From Coprovicinus avistercoris (GTDB taxonomy: Bacteria > Actinomycetota > Coriobacteriia > Coriobacteriales > Atopobiaceae), in assembly GCA_018714895.1 (NCBI GenBank), contig DVMQ01000016.1:14274-78273 (forward strand): a stretch of DNA of 64,000 nt, read 5' to 3'. Shown piece by piece: positions 50,914 to 60,122 of the stretch. Both the position numbers and the translations under genes were made by a program. Below the pieces are notes generated by a model. It worked only from the letters and a program-made list of their open reading frames with translations, had not been told where the DNA came from and did no database searches. The first letter of the stretch is position 1, and each line of letters starts with the position of its first letter.

Positions 50914-51312
50914 ATGTCCTCCACATGTAAATCCGTAAAAATTATCTGTCTCATCCTGTTGTTGCTGAGCATCATCACTGTTGGTTTTGGTATTTATTTC
51001 GCTGTAAACTCATCAGCCACGCCTGACGGCACCATCCCACTCTCTGGACAAACTTTTGGCATCATTCTTGTCATTGCAGGCATTCTTACATTTGCAGCAG
51101 GTGTTTCGGGGGCTCGCGGTGCCAATAATCCAACACGCCTGGGCCGTTTTGTTGGTTTTGGTTCTGTTGTTGCCATACTCAATTTGGCAGAAGCTGTACT
51201 TGCTGTTATGTCCGAACAACTCATTTGGCTGAATGTCATTCTTTGTCTGTTGGTTGGAGCTGGTGTTATTCTCGCTTCGCGCGCTCGAAATGAAGCGAAA
51301 GATCGCATCTAA
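50914..51312 (+). CDS. Small four-helix membrane protein, unknown function
   Basis: A 132-residue integral membrane protein with four hydrophobic helices (about residues 8-30, 46-66, 78-98 and 103-123). A short basic loop ARGANNPTRLGR between helices 2 and 3 places it inside. GAAAGGA precedes the ATG. No family is recognised. The amino-acid ABC operon follows after 150 bp, but no coupling is evident. Confidence 0.7.
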   Translation: MSSTCKSVKIICLILLLLSIITVGFGIYFAVNSSATPDGTIPLSGQTFGIILVIAGILTFAAGVSGARGANNPTRLGRFVGFGSVVAILNLAEAVLAVMSEQLIWLNVILCLLVGAGVILASRARNEAKDRI

Positions 51313-51463
51313 CAGCCACATACATCACTGAGATATACCGAAGGACCGTCTAAGGTCTTGCATTGAATACTTTAGTAGGATAAAGTGCCACGTGCAGAGA
51401 CATACGTTGTTCGAATCCTTATGTCTCGCTCTGAGCCGATCACGTCCAGCGAAAGGACATACC

Positions 51464-52291
51464 ATGCAGACAAGGCGTTCCTTCCTTCTTTCTTTTGCTG
51501 CCGCAAGCGGCACCGCCGCTCTTGCACTTGCTGGCTGCAACCAACAGCAGGCAAGTTCTGATGGCGGCACCGATCCAGAGACACTCTCTGAGTTCGTCGT
51601 TGGTCTCGACCAGGCCTACCCTCCTTACGGTTTCATTGGTGACGATGGCCAGATTACCGGCTTCGATATTGAGCTTGCTCAGGAAGTCTGCAACCGCAAT
51701 GGTTGGGAAATGAAAGCCGAGCCTATCGACTGGGATGCTAAAGATACCCTGCTTAACTCCGGCACCATTACCTGCATTTGGAATGGCTTTACACAGGAAG
51801 GCCGCGAGGACGATTACACCTTCTCAGAGCCCTACATGCTCAATGGCCAAGTGATTGTAGTAAAGGCAGATTCAGGCATTACGTCCTTTGATGACCTTGC
51901 TGGCAAAACAGTAGTTACTCAAACCGATTCTGCCGCTGAGGATGTCCTTGAAGGCGACCAGGCGGAATTGGCTGCCACGTTCGCCTCACTCGATACAATT
52001 GGCGATTACAACACAGCCTTCATGCAGCTTGAGAGCGGTGCAGTTAACGCTGTTGCCTGCGACCTCTCTATTGCCGAGTATCAAATGGCTGCTAACCCCG
52101 ATGCCTATGTACAGCTTCCCGACATGCTTTCTGAGGAGCACTACGCTGTAGGCTTCAAAAAGGGCGATCAGGCATTGGCTGACACCGTCACCAATACGCT
52201 TCGCGAGATGAACTCCGACGGTTTTGTTGAGGAGCTTTGCCAGAAGTACGCCGAGTATGGCATCTCCTACGACAACTGGGTTCTTAAGTAA
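51464..52291 (+). CDS. Amino-acid ABC transporter substrate-binding lipoprotein
   Basis: A 275-residue SBP_bac_3 protein. The signal region begins TRRSFLLSF, a possible twin-arginine motif, and ends in the lipobox LAGC (cysteine about residue 24). The binding fold shows FVVGLDQAYPPYGFIGDDGQ, ITGFDIELAQEVCNRNGW and FTQEGREDDYTFSEPYM. These are typical of polar amino-acid receptors, including the Arg that binds the ligand carboxylate. It is the first gene of a binding protein-permease-ATPase operon. GAAAGGA precedes the ATG. A hairpin after the gene probably keeps its level above the membrane parts. Confidence 0.92.
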   Translation: MQTRRSFLLSFAAASGTAALALAGCNQQQASSDGGTDPETLSEFVVGLDQAYPPYGFIGDDGQITGFDIELAQEVCNRNGWEMKAEPIDWDAKDTLLNSGTITCIWNGFTQEGREDDYTFSEPYMLNGQVIVVKADSGITSFDDLAGKTVVTQTDSAAEDVLEGDQAELAATFASLDTIGDYNTAFMQLESGAVNAVACDLSIAEYQMAANPDAYVQLPDMLSEEHYAVGFKKGDQALADTVTNTLREMNSDGFVEELCQKYAEYGISYDNWVLK

Positions 52292-52312
52292 GACAACAAA
52301 CGTAGTATCGTG

Positions 52313-52342
52313 CGACCCCCGGACCATTTGTCGCGGGGGTCG
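52313..52342 (+). promoter_or_regulatory. Intercistronic hairpin between binding-protein and permease genes
   Basis: CGACCCCCG (52313-52321) pairs with CGGGGGTCG (52334-52342), followed only by TTTGC. A weak terminator or mRNA-stabilising hairpin, as often found after binding-protein genes. Confidence 0.7.
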
Positions 52343-52360
52343 TTTGCATGAGGGGGCCGG

Positions 52361-53014
52361 ATGGATTTCTCCACAATGGTGGGAATGCTCTTCGAAGGCT
52401 TTGGAACCACCTTACAAATCTTTCTTTTTACGCTCATTGGCGCAATTCCGCTGGGAATTCCCATCGCCCTTGCCCGTATGAGCCGCTTTAAGCCTTTGTC
52501 GTTGTTGGCTCGGGCATACATCTCTATCCTGCGTGGCACGCCACTGATGTTGCAGATGTTTGCCATCTACTTTGCGCCGTATTACGTATTTGGCATCCAG
52601 CTCACACCCGACTCGAAATGGTATGCCACAATCGCAGCTTTTATCATTAACTACGCTGCCTATTTTGCTGAGATCTATCGCTCTGGCATTCAATCCATCC
52701 CACGTGGTCAATACGAAGCGGCTGAAGTTTTGGGATATTCGCGTGCACAAACCTTTGTGCGCATCGTGCTTCCACAGGTCATAAAGCGCATTCTTCCCTC
52801 TATGGGCAACGAGATTATCACCCTCGTAAAAGACACTTCACTGGCATTTGCCATTGGCGTTGCCGAAATGTTCTCAACCGCTCGCGCACTTGTTGCCAGC
52901 CAAGTGAACATGCTGCCCTTTGCCATTTCAGCTGTGTTTTACTGGGTCTTTAACTTTATTGTCGAACTGCTCATTGGCTTTGCCGAAAAGCGCCTCGACT
53001 ACTATCACGACTAA
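52361..53014 (+). CDS. Amino-acid ABC transporter permease
   Basis: A 217-residue HisM/GlnP-type permease with about five helices. RGTPLMLQMF and the EAA loop QYEAAEVLGYSRAQTFVRIV define the family. One permease gene is present, so it likely forms a homodimer. Fourteen bases separate it from the ATPase gene. Together with the upstream receptor and downstream ATPase it forms a complete polar amino-acid importer. Confidence 0.93.
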   Translation: MDFSTMVGMLFEGFGTTLQIFLFTLIGAIPLGIPIALARMSRFKPLSLLARAYISILRGTPLMLQMFAIYFAPYYVFGIQLTPDSKWYATIAAFIINYAAYFAEIYRSGIQSIPRGQYEAAEVLGYSRAQTFVRIVLPQVIKRILPSMGNEIITLVKDTSLAFAIGVAEMFSTARALVASQVNMLPFAISAVFYWVFNFIVELLIGFAEKRLDYYHD

Positions 53015-53028
53015 GTGAGGAAGAGCAC

Positions 53029-53817
53029 ATGAGCAACTCAACAGAAAACGCCACACTTCCCGTTTTTTCCATGCAACATGTTGAAAAATCATTCGGGGAT
53101 AACCACGTCTTACGCGACATTTCACTCGAAGTTACCCCTGGCGAGGTCGTTGCTATTATCGGCCCATCTGGCGGTGGAAAGTCAACGTTGTTGCGATGCG
53201 CAACAACGCTCGAGAAAATTGACGCGGGCTCTCTGCGCTATGGCGACCTCACCGTGGCAGAAACAAACGACGCAGGCCAGGTACAGTATGCTCACGGAGA
53301 GCAACTGCGCAAAGCAAAGTCACGCTTCGGCTTGGTATTTCAGAGCTACAACCTGTTTCCTCATATGAGTGTTTTACGCAACATCATGGACGCTCCTCTT
53401 GTGGTTCAGCATCGTCCACGCGCTGAAGTGGAAGAGACGGCACATGCTCTCATTAAGAAAATGGGCCTTGTGGGAAATGAGAATAAGGTACCTTGTCAGC
53501 TTTCGGGCGGTCAGCAACAACGCGCAAGCATTGCCCGCGCTCTTGCTATGGGTCCGGATATTCTCTTCTTTGACGAACCGACAAGTGCTCTAGACCCCGA
53601 GCTTACCGGCGAAGTGCTGAAGGTTCTTAAGCAGCTTGCCGCCGAGCAAACAACCATGATTATCGTGACCCACGAGATGGCGTTTGCACATGATGTGGCC
53701 ACTCGCGTTGTCTTTGTTGATGAGGGCACTATTGTGGAGCAGGGAACACCCCAAGAAGTTATGGATAGACCCCTGCAGGTGCGCACGAAAGAGTTTCTCT
53801 CCCGCTATAGCGGATAA
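53029..53817 (+). CDS. Amino-acid ABC transporter ATP-binding protein
   Basis: A 262-residue GlnQ/HisP-type ATPase. Walker A is GPSGGGKST, the Q-loop is in LVFQSYNLFPHMSV, the signature is QLSGGQQQRASIARAL, Walker B is ILFFDEPTSALDPE, and the switch histidine is in VTHEMAFAHDVA. It powers the permease encoded immediately upstream. A bidirectional terminator follows at 53843. Confidence 0.95.
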   Translation: MSNSTENATLPVFSMQHVEKSFGDNHVLRDISLEVTPGEVVAIIGPSGGGKSTLLRCATTLEKIDAGSLRYGDLTVAETNDAGQVQYAHGEQLRKAKSRFGLVFQSYNLFPHMSVLRNIMDAPLVVQHRPRAEVEETAHALIKKMGLVGNENKVPCQLSGGQQQRASIARALAMGPDILFFDEPTSALDPELTGEVLKVLKQLAAEQTTMIIVTHEMAFAHDVATRVVFVDEGTIVEQGTPQEVMDRPLQVRTKEFLSRYSG

Positions 53818-53842
53818 CATACGCCACCTTGCAAAAGAAAAC

Positions 53843-53896
53843 GACCTCCCATTTCGTGGACAAGGAAAGTAACGTCCAAGGAATGGGAGGTCTTTT
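53843..53896. terminator. Bidirectional terminator
   Basis: GACCTCCCATT (53843-53853) pairs with AATGGGAGGTC (53882-53892), with an inner GGAC/GTCC stem. TTTT follows on the plus strand and a T-rich stretch on the minus strand. It serves the ABC operon and the convergent cyclodeaminase gene. Confidence 0.85.
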
Positions 53897-53928
53897 ATAC
53901 CAATTGACCAGCAATTGAAGAAGGTCGA

Positions 53929-54954
53929 CTACATATCCACTTCAACACCGATGCCTTGCGCTTGAGCCGCAGCAACAATTCTTGCAGCCGTAACAAGATC
54001 TTCAGCCGCAACGCCAACCGTTTTAAAGACGGTAATGTCAGATGCTGAGGTGCGTCCCACGGCATACCCTAACGAAATCTCGCCTATCTCACACAAGTCG
54101 TTTGGAGCTAATAAACCCTGCTCTAAAGCATCGATTATCTCGCCGTCTTCGGACAACACTGCATCGCGTGAATCCAGTGCACACACCGCCGCATCCGCAA
54201 ATAAGGCTCCTGGCAATTCATGCATCTCGGGCGTGTAAGAGCCAACACCATTAACATGCACACCAGGTTTAAGCCAATCAACTTCCAACACAGGATCTAC
54301 AGCAGTTGTAACCGCGGTAATAACGTCGGCATTTTCAACACAGGCCTTGACTGAATCACATGCTACAAGTTTTGCACCATAGGTCTTACCAAGGGGTTCT
54401 TGTAGGGCATCAACTAATGCAGCAGCCGCTCCAGGACGAGCATCGGCCACACACACCTCATCTAAATCTCGCGCGGCGAGTAGTGCTTCCAGTTGACAAG
54501 CCGCTTGACCACCAGCGCCTATAAGTGCTCCAATGCGAGCATCTTCACGGGCAAGCAGCTTTGTTGCAATGCCCGATGCAGCCGCAGTACGCAGCTGCGT
54601 GAGATACGTACCATTTAGAAGTGCCGAGGCCACACCTGTTGTTGGATCTAACACCAGCATAGTCGCCGGAATAGTCGGAAGCCCACGTGTGCGGTTGCTT
54701 TCAAAAAAGCCCAGCACCTTCACGCCGAGCGCAGCGTCCGTATCTGTGTTGCCGTCTTCTGTCTCCCCTTTCTGAGCAGGCACATATCCCGGCATAGAAA
54801 TGAGTTGCCCTGATACATCTGACAGCTCTGCCACCGTACGCAGCGGAACTACTGCCACCTGTTTGCTCACAGCACGAAATGCTTCGTCAGCCGCATCGAT
54901 TGCATCTGCCATGGAAAAACACGCACGCATATCGCGCTCTGAAAGAATTAACAT
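53929..54954 (-). CDS. Ornithine cyclodeaminase/mu-crystallin family protein
   Basis: A 341-residue OCD/mu-crystallin family dehydrogenase. TQLRTAAASGIATKLLA and the Rossmann GALIGAGGQAACQLEALLA bind the nucleotide; VHVNGVGSYTPEMHELP is the conserved active-site block. Members include ornithine cyclodeaminase, alanine dehydrogenase and ketimine reductase, so the substrate is open. A loop near residues 62-75 (GETEDGNTDTDA) is a short insertion. AAAGGAG precedes the ATG. It is convergent with the amino-acid importer, but a functional link is only suggestive. Confidence 0.88.
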   Translation of the reverse strand: MLILSERDMRACFSMADAIDAADEAFRAVSKQVAVVPLRTVAELSDVSGQLISMPGYVPAQKGETEDGNTDTDAALGVKVLGFFESNRTRGLPTIPATMLVLDPTTGVASALLNGTYLTQLRTAAASGIATKLLAREDARIGALIGAGGQAACQLEALLAARDLDEVCVADARPGAAAALVDALQEPLGKTYGAKLVACDSVKACVENADVITAVTTAVDPVLEVDWLKPGVHVNGVGSYTPEMHELPGALFADAAVCALDSRDAVLSEDGEIIDALEQGLLAPNDLCEIGEISLGYAVGRTSASDITVFKTVGVAAEDLVTAARIVAAAQAQGIGVEVDM

Positions 54955-55118
54955 CTGTTTCTCCTTTCTTTAGATAGTGCCATCTTAAAAGGGCCTTGCT
55001 AGCTACCACCCCTTAGCAAAGGTTTTGCAACCGAGCCGCCCTGCACTTGCAACACAATTGGAACGAACAGGCACGTTTCATATCGTTTCGCGCGCGCTTT
55101 ATACACAAATTTCCTTGT

Positions 55119-55124
55119 TACAAT
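55119..55124 (+). promoter_or_regulatory. -10 hexamer suggesting a leaderless vanZ transcript
   Basis: TACAAT lies 7 nt before the vanZ ATG (55132) and no Shine-Dalgarno is present, so transcription probably starts at or next to the start codon. No clear -35 is seen. Confidence 0.4.
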
Positions 55125-55131
55125 CACCCTC

Positions 55132-55632
55132 ATGACTAACACATCTCATACAACCACTCACCAACCGTCCGCTCACCATGAGAAGCGTGCGACTCTCGTG
55201 CTCTCTTGGCTGCTGGTCGTTGTTATTGCAGCAGTCATCTTTTTTATGAGTTCACGCAACGCCAACGAGCTTAACCACGAGACGGGGATTGTATCTGCCA
55301 TTAAAACTTGGCTTATGCAACAAACCAATATGCTCTTTGGTCATTCAGTTGACGTTTCACCCATCGGACATTTCACCGAATTCTGTCTCTTGGGAGCGGC
55401 CCTTGCCAATGCACTGCGGTGGCATCTTCCTCTGCAAAAAAGTGCAGGAGCTGCAATCATCTTGGGAAGCCTTTATGGCATAACCGATGAAATACATCAG
55501 CTTTTTGTTCCTGGCCGTTCTTGTGACCCCGCCGACTGGCTTGTCGATACAATAGCGACAATAGTGGGTGCGCTCATTATTTCTCTCTTTGTGAGACAAA
55601 GACTTGAGAGACAAGGAAAGACTCATGGCTAA
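55132..55632 (+). CDS. VanZ family membrane protein
   Basis: A 166-residue membrane protein with about four helices. It carries FFMSSRNANELN after helix 1 and the diagnostic GITDEIHQLFVPGRSCDPADW motif spread over residues 122-142. VanZ-like proteins include the low-level teicoplanin resistance factor; most have unknown roles. The isochorismatase gene overlaps its end by 8 nt. The start shows no Shine-Dalgarno; a TACAAT lies directly upstream. Confidence 0.88.
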   Translation: MTNTSHTTTHQPSAHHEKRATLVLSWLLVVVIAAVIFFMSSRNANELNHETGIVSAIKTWLMQQTNMLFGHSVDVSPIGHFTEFCLLGAALANALRWHLPLQKSAGAAIILGSLYGITDEIHQLFVPGRSCDPADWLVDTIATIVGALIISLFVRQRLERQGKTHG

Positions 55633-56161
55633 CGATTATCTTGTCATCATCGATATGCAAAACGACTTTGTTGATGGATCACTTGGAACACCTGAGGCAT
55701 GCGCCATTGCGCCGGCTGTTATCGAAAAAGCGCGCATCTTCGATGGCACTGTCGTATTTACGCTGGATACGCATGGAAGCAATTATGCCTCTACACAGGA
55801 AGGTCAGCACCTGCCTGTTACCCACTGCATTAAGGGAACCGCCGGTTGGCACCTTATCCCCGAGCTCGAAGAAGTGCGTCAGGCACGCAATGCCCGTGTG
55901 TTTGAAAAGCCCACGTTTGGCTCAACGGAACTCGCGCAATGGCTGGTTGAGCGCAATCAAGAAGACCCTATCACTTCTCTTGAATTTATCGGCGTTTGTA
56001 CTGATATTTGCGTAGTGAGCAATGCGCTTATGGTTAAAGCTTTCCTGCCGGAAGTTCCGGTCCGTGTGGACGCTTCATGCTGTGCGGGTGTTACACCGCA
56101 GGCACATGATGCAGCCCTTGCCACTATGAGCAGCTGCCAAGTAGAGATAATAAACGGCTGA
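55625..56161 (+). CDS. Isochorismatase-family cysteine hydrolase
   Basis: A 178-residue hydrolase. The catalytic triad is visible: aspartate in VIIDMQNDFV (D10), lysine in HCIKGTAGW, and cysteine in GVCTDICVVSNAL. A cis-peptide-type turn precedes the cysteine. The metal ligands of true nicotinamidases (Asp/His cluster) are only partly seen (TLDTHGSNY), so nicotinamidase is possible but not certain. The ATG at 55625 lies within the last codons of vanZ with AAGGAAAG upstream, so it is translationally coupled. Confidence 0.87.
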   Translation: MANDYLVIIDMQNDFVDGSLGTPEACAIAPAVIEKARIFDGTVVFTLDTHGSNYASTQEGQHLPVTHCIKGTAGWHLIPELEEVRQARNARVFEKPTFGSTELAQWLVERNQEDPITSLEFIGVCTDICVVSNALMVKAFLPEVPVRVDASCCAGVTPQAHDAALATMSSCQVEIING

Positions 56162-56181
56162 AGCGGTTTTCTTCGGAAAGA

Positions 56182-56910
56182 CTAGTTTTTCTTGTCCTCG
56201 TCTGTGTTGGCATGATGGGCTTCGAAGCGCTTATAAACAATACCGCCGATAATCGCCAAAAGCGCAGCGATAACAATGGCGATAATTGCCACGCGCACAT
56301 TGCCGTCGCCCACCGCAGATGCCGCAATGGTGGACGTCATAATTGAAGGCAGCCTGCCAAACGTTGCAAGAGCGATCATAACGGGGAAGCTGATACGGGT
56401 CAGTCCTGCAAAATAGGTTAGCCAGTCTTTGGGCGTTCCCGGAATCAAAAAGATGATAAGCATGAGCCCTTCGAGCTTACGAGAATTCCTAAGCCACGAA
56501 TAATGCTCGAGTTGGGAACGATCGAAGAACAGCCCAACAATGGACCAGCCCCACCGCTTTACCGCTAAAAAGACAATGCTTGATGCAATAGCCGTTGCAA
56601 TCATGCACAGAAGCGTTCCTTCCCAAAAACCAAAGGCATAGCCAAAGGCAAGTTCAACAGGTTCGCCCGGTAAAAAGGCGAGAAAAATCTGGAGCGCATT
56701 GATACCCATAAGGGCCAGGCGGCTTAAAACTGGATGCTCATCAACAAGTGCTCTTACAGCGCCAGGATCAGAAACCCAGGCAATAAGACCTGGAACATAT
56801 TTCCAGCAGAAAAGAGCAATGACTACCGCTAAGGCAATAGCCACACCAATGACAATATGCCGACGATGAAGTTCCTCGTCAGAAATGGTATCCATATCGT
56901 TGTCTGCCAT
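56182..56910 (-). CDS. VTT-domain (DedA/TVP38-like) membrane protein
   Basis: A 242-residue membrane protein with the VTT/SNARE-associated domain. FLPGEPVELAFGYAFGFWEG and FLIPGTPKDWLTYFAGLT are the two conserved re-entrant-like segments, separated by a membrane helix pair. The family includes lipid scramblases and undecaprenyl-phosphate translocases. The C-terminus is short and charged. AAGGAG precedes the ATG. It is convergent with the isochorismatase gene. Confidence 0.87.
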   Translation of the reverse strand: MADNDMDTISDEELHRRHIVIGVAIALAVVIALFCWKYVPGLIAWVSDPGAVRALVDEHPVLSRLALMGINALQIFLAFLPGEPVELAFGYAFGFWEGTLLCMIATAIASSIVFLAVKRWGWSIVGLFFDRSQLEHYSWLRNSRKLEGLMLIIFLIPGTPKDWLTYFAGLTRISFPVMIALATFGRLPSIMTSTIAASAVGDGNVRVAIIAIVIAALLAIIGGIVYKRFEAHHANTDEDKKN

Positions 56911-56958
56911 GCCAACTCCTTATGACGCCCCTAGGGCAGCCTTTTGCTTGGAACAAAA

Positions 56959-57657
56959 CTACAGGACAAATAAGAGCACTGCAAGGAACTGACATACGCT
57001 TCCAGCCAACACCCACAGATGCCAAACGCTATGCATATAGCGCACATGCTTTAAGAGATAAAAGACAGTTCCCACCGTATAGCAAAGACCTCCAGCAACC
57101 AGAAGCGCTAAACAACCTGGTTGTAAGGTTGCCAAAAGCTGTGGAAGACGAAAAACAACGAGCCACCCCATGACCAAATAAATAGTGATGGTTACCCAGC
57201 GAGGTTGCCGCTCGCGCAGAAACACCTCAACTCCAATGCCAATAAGAGCAAAGAGCCAAACGGCAATCATGAGAGGAACGCCACCTTGATTGAGCAGAGG
57301 CCCCAGCGTGAAGGGAGTGTAGCTGCCCGCAATAAGAAGAAAGATACAGCTATGGTCCAGCGTTCGTAAAACGCGTTTGGCGGGAGGATACATAATCGCG
57401 TGATAGAGCGTACTCATGGTGTATTCGAGCACAAGCGTCATACCAAAAATAACAGCGGCAACGATATGCTCTGGCGGTCCACCGTCGATAACAGCTTTTA
57501 CGATTAACAATACTAGGCCAGCAACAGAAAGCACTGCTCCAAACCCATGCGAAACGGCATTGGCTATTTCCTCACCAACGGTATAGTCAGGCAGGTCGGT
57601 TGTATGAGCTTGCTGTTCTCTCATTTGGGGCTGAGTCTGCATATCACAAGAATCCAT
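56959..57657 (-). CDS. Hemolysin III (PAQR/TrhA) family membrane protein
   Basis: A 232-residue membrane protein with seven helices. EEIANAVSHGFGAVLS, YHAIMYP plus LRTLDHSCIFLLIAGSYTP, and the C-terminal VRYMHSVWHLWVLAGS carry the conserved Ser, His and Asp residues of the PAQR metal site. Despite the name, these proteins are thought to tune membrane lipid composition. The start has no strong Shine-Dalgarno and follows the preceding gene by 14 nt, so coupling is likely. Confidence 0.9.
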   Translation of the reverse strand: MDSCDMQTQPQMREQQAHTTDLPDYTVGEEIANAVSHGFGAVLSVAGLVLLIVKAVIDGGPPEHIVAAVIFGMTLVLEYTMSTLYHAIMYPPAKRVLRTLDHSCIFLLIAGSYTPFTLGPLLNQGGVPLMIAVWLFALIGIGVEVFLRERQPRWVTITIYLVMGWLVVFRLPQLLATLQPGCLALLVAGGLCYTVGTVFYLLKHVRYMHSVWHLWVLAGSVCQFLAVLLFVL

Positions 57658-57671
57658 TGTTTGCGTTGATA

Positions 57672-58208
57672 CTATGCTGTTCGTTTCGGAACGAGCTCAA
57701 TAGCCTGTTTACCCGAAAGCGCCTCAATGGTGAACTCAAGCACCAGTACACGATTTAAAGATCGATCAATCTCTTCGGAAGTTTCTTGAGCATGACCCGG
57801 CCAAAAGCGCTCACCAAGTGTCATGAGTAAGCTGCGAATATGCTCCGGATCGTCCACTACTCGAATATGACCTAATGCAATAACGCTTCTAAAATAGGTA
57901 GTAAGGCTCTCGGGAACCACCTTATCTGCATCTATCACGCAAAACGAAGCTGCAGCGCCTTCAGGTCCAACAGCACGAATAAGCTCAAGTTTATGACCTG
58001 CTGAGGCGCAATGAAAAATAAGTGTATTATCACGGCGCGCATAACTCAAAGGTACCTGGTAAGGGCATCCCAGCTCGCTATCTGTAAGAGCAAGAACGCC
58101 TGAGGTTGTACGATCGAGCACTTCGAGACACTCATCGTGAGAAAGCGCCTGACGAGACCTACGCATCTTGGGAAGATTCCACTTCGTTTTCTGTTCCTCG
58201 GCGCTCAT
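57672..58208 (-). CDS. Pyridoxamine 5'-phosphate oxidase-fold (NimA-like) flavin-binding protein
   Basis: A 178-residue split-barrel protein. GVLALTDSELGCPYQVPLSY and IFHCASAGHKLELIRA match the FMN-binding sites of NimA/PNPOx-like proteins, with the catalytic-type histidine in the second. YFRSVIALGHIRVVDD is the next strand. Relatives reduce nitroimidazoles or bind heme or flavin. The ATG at 58208 follows AAAGGGG. It is the first gene of a likely pair with the hemolysin III gene. Confidence 0.85.
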   Translation of the reverse strand: MSAEEQKTKWNLPKMRRSRQALSHDECLEVLDRTTSGVLALTDSELGCPYQVPLSYARRDNTLIFHCASAGHKLELIRAVGPEGAAASFCVIDADKVVPESLTTYFRSVIALGHIRVVDDPEHIRSLLMTLGERFWPGHAQETSEEIDRSLNRVLVLEFTIEALSGKQAIELVPKRTA

Positions 58209-58391
58209 GAAAACCCCTTTACTTACACTCATTACTATTGCTTGTTACCCCATAATGAAAAAAGCTACATCCCAACCATAAAGCCTAAACATATTGTTCA
58301 TAGAATAAGACACACACCGATACATTCGCATGCATAGCAAATCTGCAAAGCAGTTCTATGCGGTCTACGTAGCCCTGTAATAAGGAGAAAC

Positions 58392-60122
58392 ATGTTCAAG
58401 CTCAGGCGATATCTCCGAGGACATTACCTCGAATGCATCCTCGCGCCTGCATTTAAAGGCCTTGAGGCCATTCTGCAGCTGTTTGTGCCGCTCATTATGG
58501 CTCAAGTTATCGATGTAGGAATTGCGCAGCACGATGCATCTTATGTGCTCCTTCACGGAGCAGCTCTCGTGGCTTTAGGACTCTTCTGTTATGTGGTCTC
58601 GGTTATTGCGCAGTATCTTTCGTCGCGTTTAGCCGCAAGCTGGGGCACCGCTCTTCGTAATGACCTTTACCAGCACATCATGTCGCTCTCGCGCCAAGAT
58701 ATTGAAGCCTTGGGAAGGTCAAGCTTAGTTACGCGCCTCATCAACGACTCCCAACAAGCGCAAGACGGCCTCAACATGTTTTTCCGCCTGATCTTACGAA
58801 CACCATTTGTGCTGGTCGGCACGGTAGTCTCCGCCCATTTAGTAGATGGGTTTGAAGGTACCACGCTCATGGTGGCGATTATCCTTTCAGTTATTGTCGT
58901 CCTTTCAATCATGCGTGTAACAACACGCTTGTATCGGCGCGTGCAATCTCGTCTTGACCACGTACAACTCAAGACCGCAGAAAACCTTGAAGGCGTACGT
59001 GTTCTTCGCGCTTTCTGTCGCGAGGATGATGAGAAAAACACTTTCTCTCAGGCAGCAGTACGTGTTCGCAATTTACAGACCAAGAGTGCCAACATTGCTT
59101 CTCTGGTAAACCCTCTGACCTATACGCTGGTTAACTGCGGCCTCGTTGTCATTCTGTGGGTTGGCGGCGTACGCATTAACGCCGGCTCTCTCTCGCAAGG
59201 ACAGCTTGTTGCCCTGGTAAGCTATGTAACACAAGCTCTCGTAGAGCTGCTCAAGCTTACTAACCTCATCACCATGCTCGCACGCGCTCAGGCATGCGCC
59301 GGCCGTATAAACGAAGTGTTCGCCGTTACTCCCTCGCTTGAGGATGGCACCGATCAGGCAAAACTTGCACCGAACGCTGCTGTGCTCGAGCTGCATGATG
59401 TTTCATTTGCCTACCCCGGGGCTGCTGGCAAAGCGCTGAGTCATATCGACCTCACCGCACAAGCTGGTGAGGTTATAGGTGTTATTGGCGGAACTGGCTC
59501 AGGCAAATCAACCCTCGCCAGTCTTATCATGCGCTTTTATGACGCAACCGAAGGTTCGGTGTGTGTGGGCGGCAAAGACGTTCGTACGATTGAACGCAAA
59601 AGCCTTAGACGGAGCGTGGGCCTCGTTGAGCAAAACCCGTCGCTCTTCTCTGGCACGATTGCCTCCAACCTGCGCTGGGGCAACCAAAAGGCTTCTGAAG
59701 AGGACCTTATGGAAGCCGTTGCTACCGCTCAGGCATCCGACGTCATCAATTCACGCGTCGAGAAGCTCGATGCTGCTGTTGAACAATTTGGACGCAATTT
59801 TTCCGGCGGTCAACGGCAGCGCCTTGCCATTGCACGTACGGTTGTCCGCCGACCAGCCATTCTTATTCTTGACGATGCAGCCTCAGCGCTCGACTTTGCC
59901 ACCGACGCTGCACTGCGCCGATCAATCGCACATGACCTCCACGACACCTGCACGATCATCATTTCTCAGCGCGTTTCTGCTGTGCGTTCTGCCGACAAGA
60001 TCATGGTTTTAGACAGCGGATGTGTTGTAGGTATGGGAACTCACGATGAGCTGAAGCGAACCTGCGATGTTTACCGCGAGATCTGCGAATCACAGCTTGT
60101 TGATGAGGAGGGATCGCGATGA
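58392..60122 (+). CDS. ABC exporter half-transporter with degenerate ATP site
   Basis: A 576-residue half-transporter with six membrane helices (about 20-300) and an ATPase domain. Walker A is GGTGSGKST (about 366), the signature is FSGGQRQRLAIART, and Walker B reads ILILDDAASALD. The catalytic glutamate after Walker B is replaced by aspartate, and the switch histidine is glutamine in IIISQRVSAV. The site formed by this Walker A and B is therefore degenerate, as in heterodimeric exporters. The partner gene overlaps by 4 nt. The pair probably exports lipids, drugs or peptides; the substrate is unknown. AAGGAG precedes the ATG. Confidence 0.93.
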   Translation: MFKLRRYLRGHYLECILAPAFKGLEAILQLFVPLIMAQVIDVGIAQHDASYVLLHGAALVALGLFCYVVSVIAQYLSSRLAASWGTALRNDLYQHIMSLSRQDIEALGRSSLVTRLINDSQQAQDGLNMFFRLILRTPFVLVGTVVSAHLVDGFEGTTLMVAIILSVIVVLSIMRVTTRLYRRVQSRLDHVQLKTAENLEGVRVLRAFCREDDEKNTFSQAAVRVRNLQTKSANIASLVNPLTYTLVNCGLVVILWVGGVRINAGSLSQGQLVALVSYVTQALVELLKLTNLITMLARAQACAGRINEVFAVTPSLEDGTDQAKLAPNAAVLELHDVSFAYPGAAGKALSHIDLTAQAGEVIGVIGGTGSGKSTLASLIMRFYDATEGSVCVGGKDVRTIERKSLRRSVGLVEQNPSLFSGTIASNLRWGNQKASEEDLMEAVATAQASDVINSRVEKLDAAVEQFGRNFSGGQRQRLAIARTVVRRPAILILDDAASALDFATDAALRRSIAHDLHDTCTIIISQRVSAVRSADKIMVLDSGCVVGMGTHDELKRTCDVYREICESQLVDEEGSR

